Assembly: GCF_040096185.1 (NCBI RefSeq)
Contig: NZ_JBBMFF010000241.1
Span: forward strand, 5,854-69,853
Origin: JAZOXB01 sp040096185
GTDB taxonomy: Bacteria > Bacillota > Clostridia > Oscillospirales > Oscillospiraceae
Length of the DNA stretch: 64,000 bases
Direction of reading: 5' to 3'
Numbering within the stretch: position 1 is the first letter of the stretch; the number at the start of each line of letters is the position of its first letter. The notes under the pieces are model-generated. The model was not told the origin of the DNA and did no database searches. It worked only from the letters and a program-made list of their open reading frames with translations. Below, one piece after another: positions 57,566 through 64,000 of this stretch. A program made the translations under genes and the position numbers.

Positions 57566-57942
57566 TCGTTTCCCTCCCGGCTCAGATCGCGGTGGAAGAC
57601 CGTGACGGTATGGCCATGCTCCCGCAGCCCGGCGGCCAGAAATTCTGCGCCTACTACGGAGCGGTGACGGCCGCCCTTGCAGCCGACGCCGACGGTCATG
57701 TCGTTGCCCCAGCCGCGCTCGGCATACAGGTCCGCCTGCAGGAGCAGCATGGCCAGCGCGTAGTTCAGTACGGTGCGGCTCTGCTCATTGTGCAGGATAA
57801 AATCGCGCACAGGGGCGTCCTGACTGCATAGTTCACGCAGCTCAGGCTCCCAATAGGGATTTTTCAGGCAGCGCAGATCGAATACCTCGTCAGCCTCCGG
57901 CGCGCCGTAGCGAAAGCCGAAGGAAAATATCGTAAAGCTCAT
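57562..57942 (-). CDS. RapZ C-terminal-domain protein (lacking the kinase-like N-terminal domain)
   Basis: A 126-residue protein that matches only the C-terminal half of RapZ/YvcJ: FTIFSFGFRYGAPEADEVFDLRCLKNPYW at its start and VGCKGGRHRSVVGAEFLA near its end. This half binds glucosamine-6-phosphate and, in E. coli, sRNA. Full-length RapZ is about 285 residues with an N-terminal P-loop ATPase/GTPase domain; it is absent here, and the upstream bases encode murB in another frame. The ATG at 57942 follows GAGGAAC. The neighbours murB and whiA are as expected; yvcK, normally between rapZ and whiA, is missing. Confidence 0.85.
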   Translation of the reverse strand: MSFTIFSFGFRYGAPEADEVFDLRCLKNPYWEPELRELCSQDAPVRDFILHNEQSRTVLNYALAMLLLQADLYAERGWGNDMTVGVGCKGGRHRSVVGAEFLAAGLREHGHTVTVFHRDLSREGNE

Positions 57943-57949
57943 GTGTTCC

Positions 57950-58852
57950 TCAGTCCCAAAGGCGAATTTCCGGCTCGAGCCGGATGCCGCTGTGCTCCAG
58001 AACGCGCTGCTGCACTTGACGGAGCAGCTCCAGCACGTCTGCGGCGGTCGCGCCGCCGCGGTTGACAACAAAGCCCGCGTGTTTTTCCGAGACCTGCGCG
58101 CCGCCGACCGTCAGGCCCTTCAGCCCGGCAGACTCGATGAGCGCGGCGGCATAGCCGCCCTGCGGGCGCTTGAAGGCGCTCCCGGCCGAAGGCAGGTCCA
58201 GCGGCTGCGAGGCGGTGCGGCGCGTCATCAGCTCGCGCATCGTCTCGCGGATGATGCCTGGGTCGCCCGGCTGCAGGGCAAAGCACGCCCGGACGATCAC
58301 GCCGTCTGTATGCTGGAAGACGCTCGTGCGGTAGCCGAAGCCCTGCGAGACGCCCTCCCGCCGGACGAGCGTTCCGTCCGGCAGCATCTCCTGCGACCAG
58401 CGGCACACGGTGCGGATCTCGCCGCCATAGGCTCCGGCGTTCATATAGACGCCGCCGCCGACGGTGCCGGGGATGCCGTGGGCAAATTCCAGTCCCGTCA
58501 GGCCGTTGTCGCGGGCAAAGCAGGCGAGCCTTGCCATCGTGACGCCGGACATGGCCTCAATATGCGCTGCATCCGGCATGGAAAGGCCGGTCAGCGCGCC
58601 GCTCGTCACGATGACAAGCCCGCGCACGCCGCCGTCCGGCGCCAGAATATTCGTGCCTGCGCCGAGCAGACGCACGCGGATACCCTCCTGTGCGCTCAGG
58701 CGCAGCAGGGCCTGCAGCTCTGCAAGCGACGACGGGAAGGCCATCACCTCGGCGGGGCCGCCGATGCGGAACGAAGTGTGCGCCGCAAGCGGCTCCTCAC
58801 GCAGCAGGCGGAGCCTGGGCAGCGCGAGGGAAAGACGGTCAAACAGATCCAT
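57950..58852 (-). CDS. murB: UDP-N-acetylenolpyruvoylglucosamine reductase
   Basis: A 300-residue FAD enzyme that reduces UDP-GlcNAc-enolpyruvate to UDP-MurNAc in peptidoglycan synthesis. Marks are HTSFRIGGPAEVM, RLLGAGTNILAPDGGVRG, GIPGTVGGGVYMNAGAYGGE (FAD), and GSAFKRPQGGYAAALIE with the catalytic Ser. The C-terminal segment GAQVSEKHAGFVVN is typical of type IIb MurB. GGAGGATATCTC precedes the ATG. It begins the murB-rapZ-whiA-dnaE group. Confidence 0.96.
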   Translation of the reverse strand: MDLFDRLSLALPRLRLLREEPLAAHTSFRIGGPAEVMAFPSSLAELQALLRLSAQEGIRVRLLGAGTNILAPDGGVRGLVIVTSGALTGLSMPDAAHIEAMSGVTMARLACFARDNGLTGLEFAHGIPGTVGGGVYMNAGAYGGEIRTVCRWSQEMLPDGTLVRREGVSQGFGYRTSVFQHTDGVIVRACFALQPGDPGIIRETMRELMTRRTASQPLDLPSAGSAFKRPQGGYAAALIESAGLKGLTVGGAQVSEKHAGFVVNRGGATAADVLELLRQVQQRVLEHSGIRLEPEIRLWD

Positions 58853-58985
58853 GAGATATCCTCCAGAATATCAAAAAACAACAGGTCCATCCTCCGGCGG
58901 AATTTCCGCCGGGACGCGAACAGAAATCATTTCATTATAGTATACCACAGTCTGCCGTCCGCAGCAAGCCCCAGAACGCGGCGCA

Positions 58986-59021
58986 TAAAAAATGGACCGC
59001 CGCAGGTCCTGCGGAGGTCCA
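58986..59021 (-). terminator. Terminator after hprK (minus strand)
   Basis: A long interrupted stem (58993-58998 and 59000-59005 pairing with 59009-59014 and 59016-59021) is followed on the minus strand by TTTTTT. It lies just beyond the small inverted-repeat element that abuts hprK. Confidence 0.8.
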
Positions 59022-59034
59022 TATCAAAAGCATT

Positions 59035-59120
59035 TAGGCCAGCACCGCCCAATTCAGCGAGAACGTTCGGCGAAAAATAACCGGCGAAGGCCGAAGCTGC
59101 AATTGTACGGTGTTGCCTTA
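59035..59120. repeat. 86-bp inverted-repeat element abutting the hprK stop codon
   Basis: The ends are imperfect inverted repeats: TTAGGCCAGCACCGCCCAAT on the left and a right end whose complement reads TAAGGCAACACCGTACAATT. The right end supplies the TAA stop codon of hprK (59118-59120). The inner part AATTCAGCGAGAACGTTCGG recurs at 63868 onward, which starts another copy of the family. Confidence 0.7.
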
Positions 59121-60068
59121 GAAGCTCTGCCCGGCCGTCTCGTCGAAATGGCGGTTGATCTGCTCCGTGAACTCCGCCGCGGCGTTGTAGCCCATCTTTT
59201 TCTGGCGGTTGTTCATGGCGGCGACCTCCAGAATGATGGCGAGGTTGCGGCCGGGGCGGACGGGGATGGTAATGGCCGGGACCTTCACGCCCAGCAGGTC
59301 CATATACTGCTCCTCGAGGCCAAGACGGTCGAAGATCTGCTCATTGCCGACCGGAACGATGTTCACGACGAGGTCAACGGTGGATTCGTCCTTGATGGCG
59401 GCCATGCCGAACAGCTTTGCCACGTTGATGACGCCGATGCCGCGGATTTCGATATAGTTGCGGATCAGCTCCGGCGACGTGCCGCGCAGCGTGTTCCCGG
59501 CGACCTTGCGAATTTCCACGGCGTCATCTGCGATCAGGCGGTGGCCGCGCTTGAGCAGCTCGGCTGCGGCCTCGCTTTTGCCGATGCCGCTTTCGCCCAT
59601 GAGCAGCAGGCCCTCGCCGTAGACCTCAACGAACACGCCGTGGCGCGTGATGCGCGGGGCCAGCGCGTTCTTGAGGTAGGTGATGAGACTGGAGACGACA
59701 TAGGACGTGGACTCGAGGCAGCGCAGGATGGTGATATCGTGCTTTTCTGCCATCTGCATGCACTCGGGCATCGGCTCAATGTTACGCGCGAAGACGAGTG
59801 CGGGGATGTGATAGGAGAAGAGCTGGTCGAAGGTCTCGGCGCGGCGCTCCGGTGTGAGCGAGTGAAGATAGGTCGCCTCGGCGTTACCGATGACCTGCAG
59901 GCGCAGCGGCTCAAAATGCGTAAAAAAGCCTGCCAGGGGCAGACCGGGACGCATGACTTCTTCCACCATGAGATCGATGCGATCGTAATCGCTGGATTCA
60001 CGGGCAACGATGAGGTTAAATTCCTCCACGACCTGCTTCAGCCGAACGCTGTAGGAATTCATGGGCAT
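59118..60068 (-). CDS. hprK: HPr kinase/phosphorylase
   Basis: A 316-residue bifunctional enzyme that phosphorylates Ser46 of HPr in response to glycolytic intermediates and drives CcpA-dependent catabolite control. Walker A GESGIGKSEAAAEL (about 155-168), RLIADDAVEIRK and the family signature IEIRGIGVINVAKLFG are intact. I use ATG 60068, with AGGAGG 9 nt upstream; frames reaching further upstream cross the promoter. It has its own promoter and is separated from murB by an element and a terminator. Confidence 0.96.
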   Translation of the reverse strand: MPMNSYSVRLKQVVEEFNLIVARESSDYDRIDLMVEEVMRPGLPLAGFFTHFEPLRLQVIGNAEATYLHSLTPERRAETFDQLFSYHIPALVFARNIEPMPECMQMAEKHDITILRCLESTSYVVSSLITYLKNALAPRITRHGVFVEVYGEGLLLMGESGIGKSEAAAELLKRGHRLIADDAVEIRKVAGNTLRGTSPELIRNYIEIRGIGVINVAKLFGMAAIKDESTVDLVVNIVPVGNEQIFDRLGLEEQYMDLLGVKVPAITIPVRPGRNLAIILEVAAMNNRQKKMGYNAAAEFTEQINRHFDETAGQSF

Positions 60069-60117
60069 GACTGCGATCCTCCTGCACCGGGCGTACAGGC
60101 CCGAAGATAATAATGTT

Positions 60118-60146
60118 ATTATAACGGTTTCCGGTAGGTTTGGCAA
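60118..60146 (-). promoter_or_regulatory. Promoter of hprK
   Basis: On the minus strand TTGCCA (60146-60141), a 17-bp spacer and TATAAT (60123-60118), 50 bp upstream of the ATG. Confidence 0.75.
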
Positions 60147-60225
60147 CCGTTTTTGCGCTTTTTTTCGAGCAAATTCGGGAAAATCGCCAAAAGGAAAATT
60201 TTTTTGCATTTTTTCGATTTTCCCC

Positions 60226-60254
60226 TTGCATTCTTGCGATTTCTTTGCTATTAT
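60226..60254 (+). promoter_or_regulatory. Promoter of rpmB
   Basis: TTGCAT (60226-60231), a 17-bp spacer and TATTAT (60249-60254), 61 bp before the start codon. Confidence 0.7.
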
Positions 60255-60314
60255 GTATAGGCGTCTTTTAGCGCGATCTAGAGCGTGATTTTGCGATGAT
60301 TGGAGGTGCAGCAA

Positions 60315-60503
60315 TTGGCAAAGTGCGATTTTTGCGGCAAGGGTGTCACGTTTGGCATCAAGGTTTCTCACTCCCACAGACGTTCCAACCGTGCGTGGAA
60401 GCCGAACGTGAAGCGCGTCAAGGCTATCGTTGACGGCGCTCCCCGCCATGTTTACGTCTGTACGAGATGCCTCCGCTCCAACAAGGTTGAGCGCGCCATC
60501 TGA
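60315..60503 (+). CDS. rpmB: 50S ribosomal protein bL28
   Basis: A 62-residue ribosomal protein. I use the TTG at 60315: TTGGAGGTG lies just upstream at proper spacing and the protein then begins with the family start AKCDFCGKGVTFG. The zinc-ribbon form with C-x2-C pairs (CDFC and CTRC) is kept. SHSHRRSNRAWKPNVKRV is the conserved basic core. It is monocistronic, with its own promoter and a strong terminator. Confidence 0.97.
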   Translation: MAKCDFCGKGVTFGIKVSHSHRRSNRAWKPNVKRVKAIVDGAPRHVYVCTRCLRSNKVERAI

Positions 60504-60520
60504 TCTCAGCGTTATGGTAC

Positions 60521-60553
60521 AAAAAAGACAAGCCTGCAGGCTTGTCTTTTTTT
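60521..60553 (+). terminator. Terminator of rpmB
   Basis: A perfect palindromic stem of 16 bp (A6-GACAAGCCTG / CAGGCTTGTC-T6), 17 nt after the stop. Confidence 0.95.
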
Positions 60554-60685
60554 CATGCCCGCAGACCGGCACAAATCGGTCATGGCCGCAGGCGATTTGC
60601 GGTATAATTCGAGCAGAGAAATGGTTGAGCAGGAGAGAAAAACGGCGCCGGAAAACAGATCGGGGATCACGGACTCCGTTAAATT

Positions 60686-60718
60686 TGGGAACCGCTTCCG
60701 GGCAGGAGGCGGTTCCCA
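60686..60718 (-). terminator. Terminator of the small lipoprotein gene (minus strand)
   Basis: A perfect 10-bp stem (60686-60695 with 60709-60718, 13-nt loop), 6 bp beyond the stop codon, followed on the minus strand by AAATTT. Confidence 0.6.
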
Positions 60719-60723
60719 TGCTC

Positions 60724-60984
60724 TTATCGTCTGCTGCGCGCATTTGCGGCATTTGTGGTGCCTTCAGAAGCCTCCGTCATGCCGCTTTCGGACTCGGTAC
60801 GGCTGTCGTCCGTTGCGGCGGACGGCTCCGTCATGATTTCCGAAGCTGCCGTCGGGATGAGGGCGGATGGCTCCGTGCCGTCCACACGGCCGTCTGTCGT
60901 GTTCGGGACATTGCTGCGGCAGCCCGTGAGCAGCGCGGCGCATAGGGCGAGCGTCAGAAAGAGCAGAGCTTTGGTTCGTTTCAT
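60724..60984 (-). CDS. Small secreted lipoprotein of unknown function
   Basis: An 86-residue protein. The start at 60984 follows a good AGGAGG 10 nt upstream. The signal peptide ends in lipobox LLTGC (C22). The mature part is a low-complexity Ser/Thr/Glu/Ala-rich chain (for example TDDSRTESESGMTEASEG) without a recognisable domain, ending in RSRR. A convergent terminator follows. It may be a wall spacer or a recently shortened protein; no function can be assigned. Confidence 0.65.
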   Translation of the reverse strand: MKRTKALLFLTLALCAALLTGCRSNVPNTTDGRVDGTEPSALIPTAASEIMTEPSAATDDSRTESESGMTEASEGTTNAANARSRR

Positions 60985-61080
60985 CGATCAAAATCCTCCT
61001 GATATTATGATTGTCCCGCTTAGTTTGCCCGGCTTTGCATGGCCTACGCAGGGAAATTTGTCGAAAACGTAAAATTGGGA

Positions 61081-61109
61081 TTGATTCTTTTTGCATTGCC
61101 TTGTATAAT
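61081..61109 (+). promoter_or_regulatory. Promoter of the four-cluster ferredoxin gene
   Basis: TTGATT (61081-61086), a 17-bp spacer and TATAAT (61104-61109), 88 bp before the ATG. Confidence 0.75.
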
Positions 61110-61196
61110 GGGATGGTACGCCAAACTTTTTGCTTTGGCCCGTCTGCAGAGGCGGAGAAATGAAACAACATATCACCAACCGAAGGGGAAGCTGAC

Positions 61197-61586
61197 ATGA
61201 AGAAACTTTTCGTCAAGAAGGATGTTCCGTGCATGGCATGTCTGGAGTGCGTCCGCGCCTGCTCGACCGCATTTTATAAAGAGTTCCATCAGGACAAGGC
61301 CTGCCTGAAGATCGTTGAGCGCAACGGCAAGGTCCGCCCGATGACCTGCGTCCAGTGCGGCAAGTGTGCTGCGGCCTGTGAGCACGGTGCGATCACCCAG
61401 AATCCGAAGACCGGCGTGTACATGGTCAATAAGAAGCTCTGCGTTGGCTGCGGCAAGTGCGTGGAGGCCTGCCCGTTCGGCGTGATGCTGCAGGTTGCCG
61501 GTGCGCCCGCCGCCTCGAAGTGCATCGCCTGCGGCATCTGTGTCAAGGCCTGCCCGATGGAGGTCCTCGAGATCCGCGAGAGCTGA
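61197..61586 (+). CDS. Polyferredoxin-like electron carrier with four 4Fe-4S motifs
   Basis: A 129-residue cytoplasmic electron-transfer protein with four cysteine clusters in order: CMACLECVRAC, CVQCGKCAAAC, CVGCGKCVEACP and CIACGICVKACP. The pattern matches the iron-sulfur subunits of the CooF/HycB/DMSO-reductase type, which serve hydrogenase, CO dehydrogenase or formate dehydrogenase. No partner enzyme is encoded next to it. It has its own promoter and terminator. AGGGGAAGC precedes the ATG. Confidence 0.92.
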   Translation: MKKLFVKKDVPCMACLECVRACSTAFYKEFHQDKACLKIVERNGKVRPMTCVQCGKCAAACEHGAITQNPKTGVYMVNKKLCVGCGKCVEACPFGVMLQVAGAPAASKCIACGICVKACPMEVLEIRES

Positions 61587-61625
61587 TTTCGGATATCCGG
61601 TCTTATCAGCTTATTCAGAATCCCA

Positions 61626-61663
61626 AAAAACTGCCGTGCCGTTTTCCGGGCATGGCAGTTTTT
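61626..61663 (+). terminator. Terminator of the ferredoxin gene
   Basis: A 10-bp stem (one G-T pair) extended by A5/T5, with an 8-nt loop, 40 nt after the stop. Confidence 0.85.
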
Positions 61664-61686
61664 CGTGCTTTCGCCCGGAAATATGG

Positions 61687-61715
61687 TTGAGAATCCGGGA
61701 CCGATATGATATGAT
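61687..61715 (+). promoter_or_regulatory. Promoter of pepF
   Basis: TTGAGA (61687-61692), a 17-bp spacer and TATGAT (61710-61715), 45 bp before the ATG. Confidence 0.75.
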
Positions 61716-61759
61716 AACCAAAGAACACCGAAATATTGATATGGAGGTTATGAATCACT

Positions 61760-63565
61760 ATGGCAGAAACCAAAAAGATCCCGGAACGTGCTGAGCTTGC
61801 ACAGCAGGACAAATGGGCGATCGAAGATATTTACGCAACCGATGAGCTTTGGGAAGCCGACCTCGAAAAGGCGAGGGGCTATATTCCCAAGATCGCTGCG
61901 TTCGCGGGCCATCTGGGCGAATCCGCACAGATGCTGCTTGCCTATGCGCAGATGGAGGAGGAGATCGAGGTCCTTGCGAGCGACCTCGCGAATTACGCCA
62001 TGCGCCGCGCGGATGAGGATGTGCGCGTTGCCAAGTATCAGGCGATGACCGGCCGCCTCATGAGCAGCTTTGTCGAGCTGAACGCAGCGGGCAGCTTTGC
62101 CACGCCGGAGCTCATGGCCATCCCGGACGAGACGTTTGAGGGCTTCTTCACCGCCTGCCCAGAGCTGGAGCGCTATCGCCGCTATCTTCTGGATATCCGC
62201 CGCCGCCGCGCCCATGTGCTCAGCCCGGCCGAGGAGAAGCTGCTGGCCGCTGCAGGCGAGATGGCTCAGGCTCCGGACAATATCTATGGTCTCCTGACGG
62301 ATGCCGATATGAAGTTCCCGGACTGCACGGATGGCGAGGGCAACAAGCATCCGCTGTCCCACGGCACCTACATCTCCTACATGGAGTCCGGCGACCGCGC
62401 GCTGCGCAAGAGCGCCTTTGAGAATCTCTATCACACCTACGGCAGCTTTGGCAACACCATCGCCGCCGTGCTGGCCTCTCAGGTCAAACAGCTGCAGTTC
62501 TTCGCGCAGGCCCGCAAGTACGGCTCTGCCATGGAGGCTTCTCTCGATGTCACAAACGTTCCGACGAGCGTCTACACGAACCTCATCGAAGCCGTTCACA
62601 AGAATCTGGACAAGATGTACCGCTATGTCGATCTGCGCAAAAAGCTCCTTGGCGTGGACGAGCTGCATATGTACGACCTGTACTGCCCGCTCATTGAGGG
62701 CGTGAGCGGCCGCACACCCATCGAAGAGGCCAAGAAGACCGTATACGACGCGCTGGCTCCGCTCGGCGAGGACTACCGCAAGGTGCTGCAGCAGGGCTTC
62801 GACAACCGCTGGATCGACGTCTATGAGAACGCGGGCAAGCGCTCCGGCGCATATTCCGCAGGCGCGCGCGTCCATCCGTATGTTCTGCTGAACTACACCG
62901 GCACGCTCGACAGCCAGTTCACGCTGGCGCATGAAATGGGCCATGCCATGCATTCCTATCTCTCCAACCACAACCAGAACCCGCTCGACGCCGATTATGT
63001 GATCTTCGTGGCGGAGGTCGCCTCCACCTGCAACGAGGCCCTGCTCATGGAGTACCTCCTCGGCAAGACGACGGACAAGAAGGAACGCGCCTACCTCATC
63101 AACCACTTCCTTGAGCAGTTCCGCACGACGCTGTACCGCCAGACCATGTTCGCCGAGTTCGAGCTGAATGTCGGCCGCATGGCGCAGGAGGGCACGAGCC
63201 TTACGCCCGAGGTGCTCAATGCCGAGTATCGCCGCCTGAACCGCCTGTACTTCGGCGAGAACATCGTGCTCGACCACGAGATCGATACCGAGTGGATGCG
63301 CATCCCGCATTTCTACTACAACTACTACGTCTTCCAGTATGCCACCGGCTATGCTGCAGCCATCGCGCTGTCCCGCCGCATCCTGCGTGAGGGCGCGCCT
63401 GCTGTGAAGGACTACATCGGCTTCCTGTCCGGCGGCTGCAGCAAGAGCCCGATCGACCTGCTGAAGGGCGCAGGCGTGGACATGAGCACCACGAAGCCGG
63501 TTGAAGAGGCCCTGAGCCTGTTCGGCGAGCTCATCGGTGAGATGGAAGAGCTGATGAAAGACTGA
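61760..63565 (+). CDS. pepF: Oligoendopeptidase F (M3 family)
   Basis: A 601-residue zinc metallopeptidase that degrades oligopeptides in the cytoplasm. The HExxH zinc motif is in LAHEMGHAMHSYLS (about 390-403), and the third ligand lies in VAEVASTCNEALL. The N-terminal PepF helical domain (about 1-200) is present, and length is standard. There is no signal peptide. GGAGG lies 12 nt before the ATG. The stop codon shares bases with the start of the next gene. Confidence 0.96.
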   Translation: MAETKKIPERAELAQQDKWAIEDIYATDELWEADLEKARGYIPKIAAFAGHLGESAQMLLAYAQMEEEIEVLASDLANYAMRRADEDVRVAKYQAMTGRLMSSFVELNAAGSFATPELMAIPDETFEGFFTACPELERYRRYLLDIRRRRAHVLSPAEEKLLAAAGEMAQAPDNIYGLLTDADMKFPDCTDGEGNKHPLSHGTYISYMESGDRALRKSAFENLYHTYGSFGNTIAAVLASQVKQLQFFAQARKYGSAMEASLDVTNVPTSVYTNLIEAVHKNLDKMYRYVDLRKKLLGVDELHMYDLYCPLIEGVSGRTPIEEAKKTVYDALAPLGEDYRKVLQQGFDNRWIDVYENAGKRSGAYSAGARVHPYVLLNYTGTLDSQFTLAHEMGHAMHSYLSNHNQNPLDADYVIFVAEVASTCNEALLMEYLLGKTTDKKERAYLINHFLEQFRTTLYRQTMFAEFELNVGRMAQEGTSLTPEVLNAEYRRLNRLYFGENIVLDHEIDTEWMRIPHFYYNYYVFQYATGYAAAIALSRRILREGAPAVKDYIGFLSGGCSKSPIDLLKGAGVDMSTTKPVEEALSLFGELIGEMEELMKD

Positions 63566-63855
63566 TGGAGATCTTCCTTCCTACGCTTCACACGTTTGAG
63601 AACAACAATATCTTTACCGGCAGCTGCGGCCTGCTCCGCTTCCGCATCGCTCCGACGGTCGTGATGGCCACGCCGAAGGAGGTCGATCTGGCTGCCAGCT
63701 CCATCCACGCCGAGCTGTGGCACGGCGAGCTGTGCTATGAGCTCAGCGAAATGGAACAGGAGCGGACCTTCCCCATGTCGGACGAGGGCCGCGCCGCCAT
63801 GCAGCAGTGGCTGGAGGAGAATATCGAGCCAATCGAGCCAAAGACTGCGGAATAA
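63565..63855 (+). CDS. Small protein of unknown function coupled to pepF
   Basis: A 96-residue protein, with its ATG overlapping the pepF stop (TGATG), which suggests translational coupling. It starts IFLPTLHTFENNNIFTGSCG and continues with mixed alpha/beta sequence (IAPTVVMATPKEVDL, LWHGELCYELSEMEQE) and an acidic helical tail. No membrane span, signal or known motif was seen. The stop codon is followed at once by a repeat-element end. Confidence 0.7.
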   Translation: MEIFLPTLHTFENNNIFTGSCGLLRFRIAPTVVMATPKEVDLAASSIHAELWHGELCYELSEMEQERTFPMSDEGRAAMQQWLEENIEPIEPKTAE

Positions 63856-64000
63856 AGGCAGCACCGCATGATTCAGCGAGAGCATTCGGCGAGAGATTTT
63901 TTGTCGAGACAAGGTTTGAAAAGTGCAGGAATACTTTGTGTACCCGCAAGGGGCATGCCGCATCCGTAAGGCGGCAAAGCCGCCAACGGCTGCGCAATAT
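63853..64000 (+). repeat. Second copy of the stop-codon-abutting repeat family, running off the window
   Basis: TAAAGGCAGCACCG at 63853 matches the TAAGGCAACACCG end at hprK, and ATTCAGCGAGAGCATTCGGC matches the inner part of the first copy with two differences. The copy continues to the window edge with palindromic pieces (TTGTCGAGACAA; CGTAAGGCGGCAAAGCCGCC). Its full length is unknown. Confidence 0.65.

Noticed and set aside
60594..60723. Possible small gene or RNA after a TATAAT at 60602
   Set aside because: There is no -35 at proper distance and no open frame with a ribosome site; the hairpin there is explained as the terminator of the minus-strand lipoprotein gene.

Overview
The window is GC-rich, Gram-positive Clostridia-type DNA, probably an Oscillospiraceae-like gut anaerobe. 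Three things point there: S-layer-homology (SLH) surface proteins, the block hprK-murB-rapZ-whiA-dnaE, and oxygen-sensitive 4Fe-4S proteins. Genes are tightly packed, often with 4-nt start/stop overlaps. Many promoters have near-consensus -35/-10 boxes with 17-bp spacing. I saw no rRNA, tRNA, CRISPR array or phage genes. The genus is inference only.

Layout. 1-1074 (-): a manganese-type pyrophosphatase, cut by the window edge. 1516-11894 (+): three secreted surface proteins (a giant subtilase with an internal dockerin-like module, an SLH protein with a cohesin-like N-terminus, and an SLH beta-helix adhesin). 12150-15616 (+): a nucleotidyltransferase, an AraC regulator and an unknown membrane protein. 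15797-20754 (+): a ferrous-iron regulon (feoA, feoA, feoB, a 56-residue Cys-rich membrane protein, a DtxR-like repressor, a DUF3793 protein, flavodoxin) marked by four copies of GGTTAG-N6-CTAAYY. 21004-21948 (-): a zinc-ribbon membrane protein.

22097-32351: nucleoside uptake and breakdown (tdk, deoD, deoB, cdd, a BMP lipoprotein, an ATPase and two permeases, udk). The transporter is interrupted by an antisense rpe and a remnant of a sugar-kinase gene.

32413-43684: a bacterial microcompartment (BMC) operon under a DeoR-type regulator. It encodes Fe-alcohol dehydrogenase, PduL-type phosphotransacylase, CoA-acylating aldehyde dehydrogenase, a PduS-like flavo-FeS protein, a PduT-like trimer shell protein, three BMC-H, three BMC-P, two DeoC-family aldolases and triose-phosphate isomerase. 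Read with the deo genes next to it, the likely pathway is: (deoxy)nucleoside -> deoxyribose-1-P -> deoxyribose-5-P -> glyceraldehyde-3-P + acetaldehyde. The acetaldehyde would be handled inside the shell to acetyl-CoA/acetyl-P and ethanol, and TIM would pull the triose phosphate into glycolysis. This matches the published 'sugar-phosphate-utilizing' BMC class. The unusual points are one DeoC with a C-terminal 4Fe-4S motif and a second DeoC whose phosphate-binding residues are replaced.

43980-60068 (-): housekeeping genes (pgsA, rimO, recX, recA, prmC, a YqhQ/DUF1385 protein, a two-component system with a lipoprotein, dnaE, whiA, a RapZ C-terminal-only protein, murB, hprK). 60315-63855: rpmB (+), a small lipoprotein (-), a four-cluster ferredoxin (+), pepF (+) and an orphan small gene (+). 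Two families of short inverted-repeat elements lie between genes: a 193-bp MITE-like element with three copies, and a smaller one that abuts stop codons.
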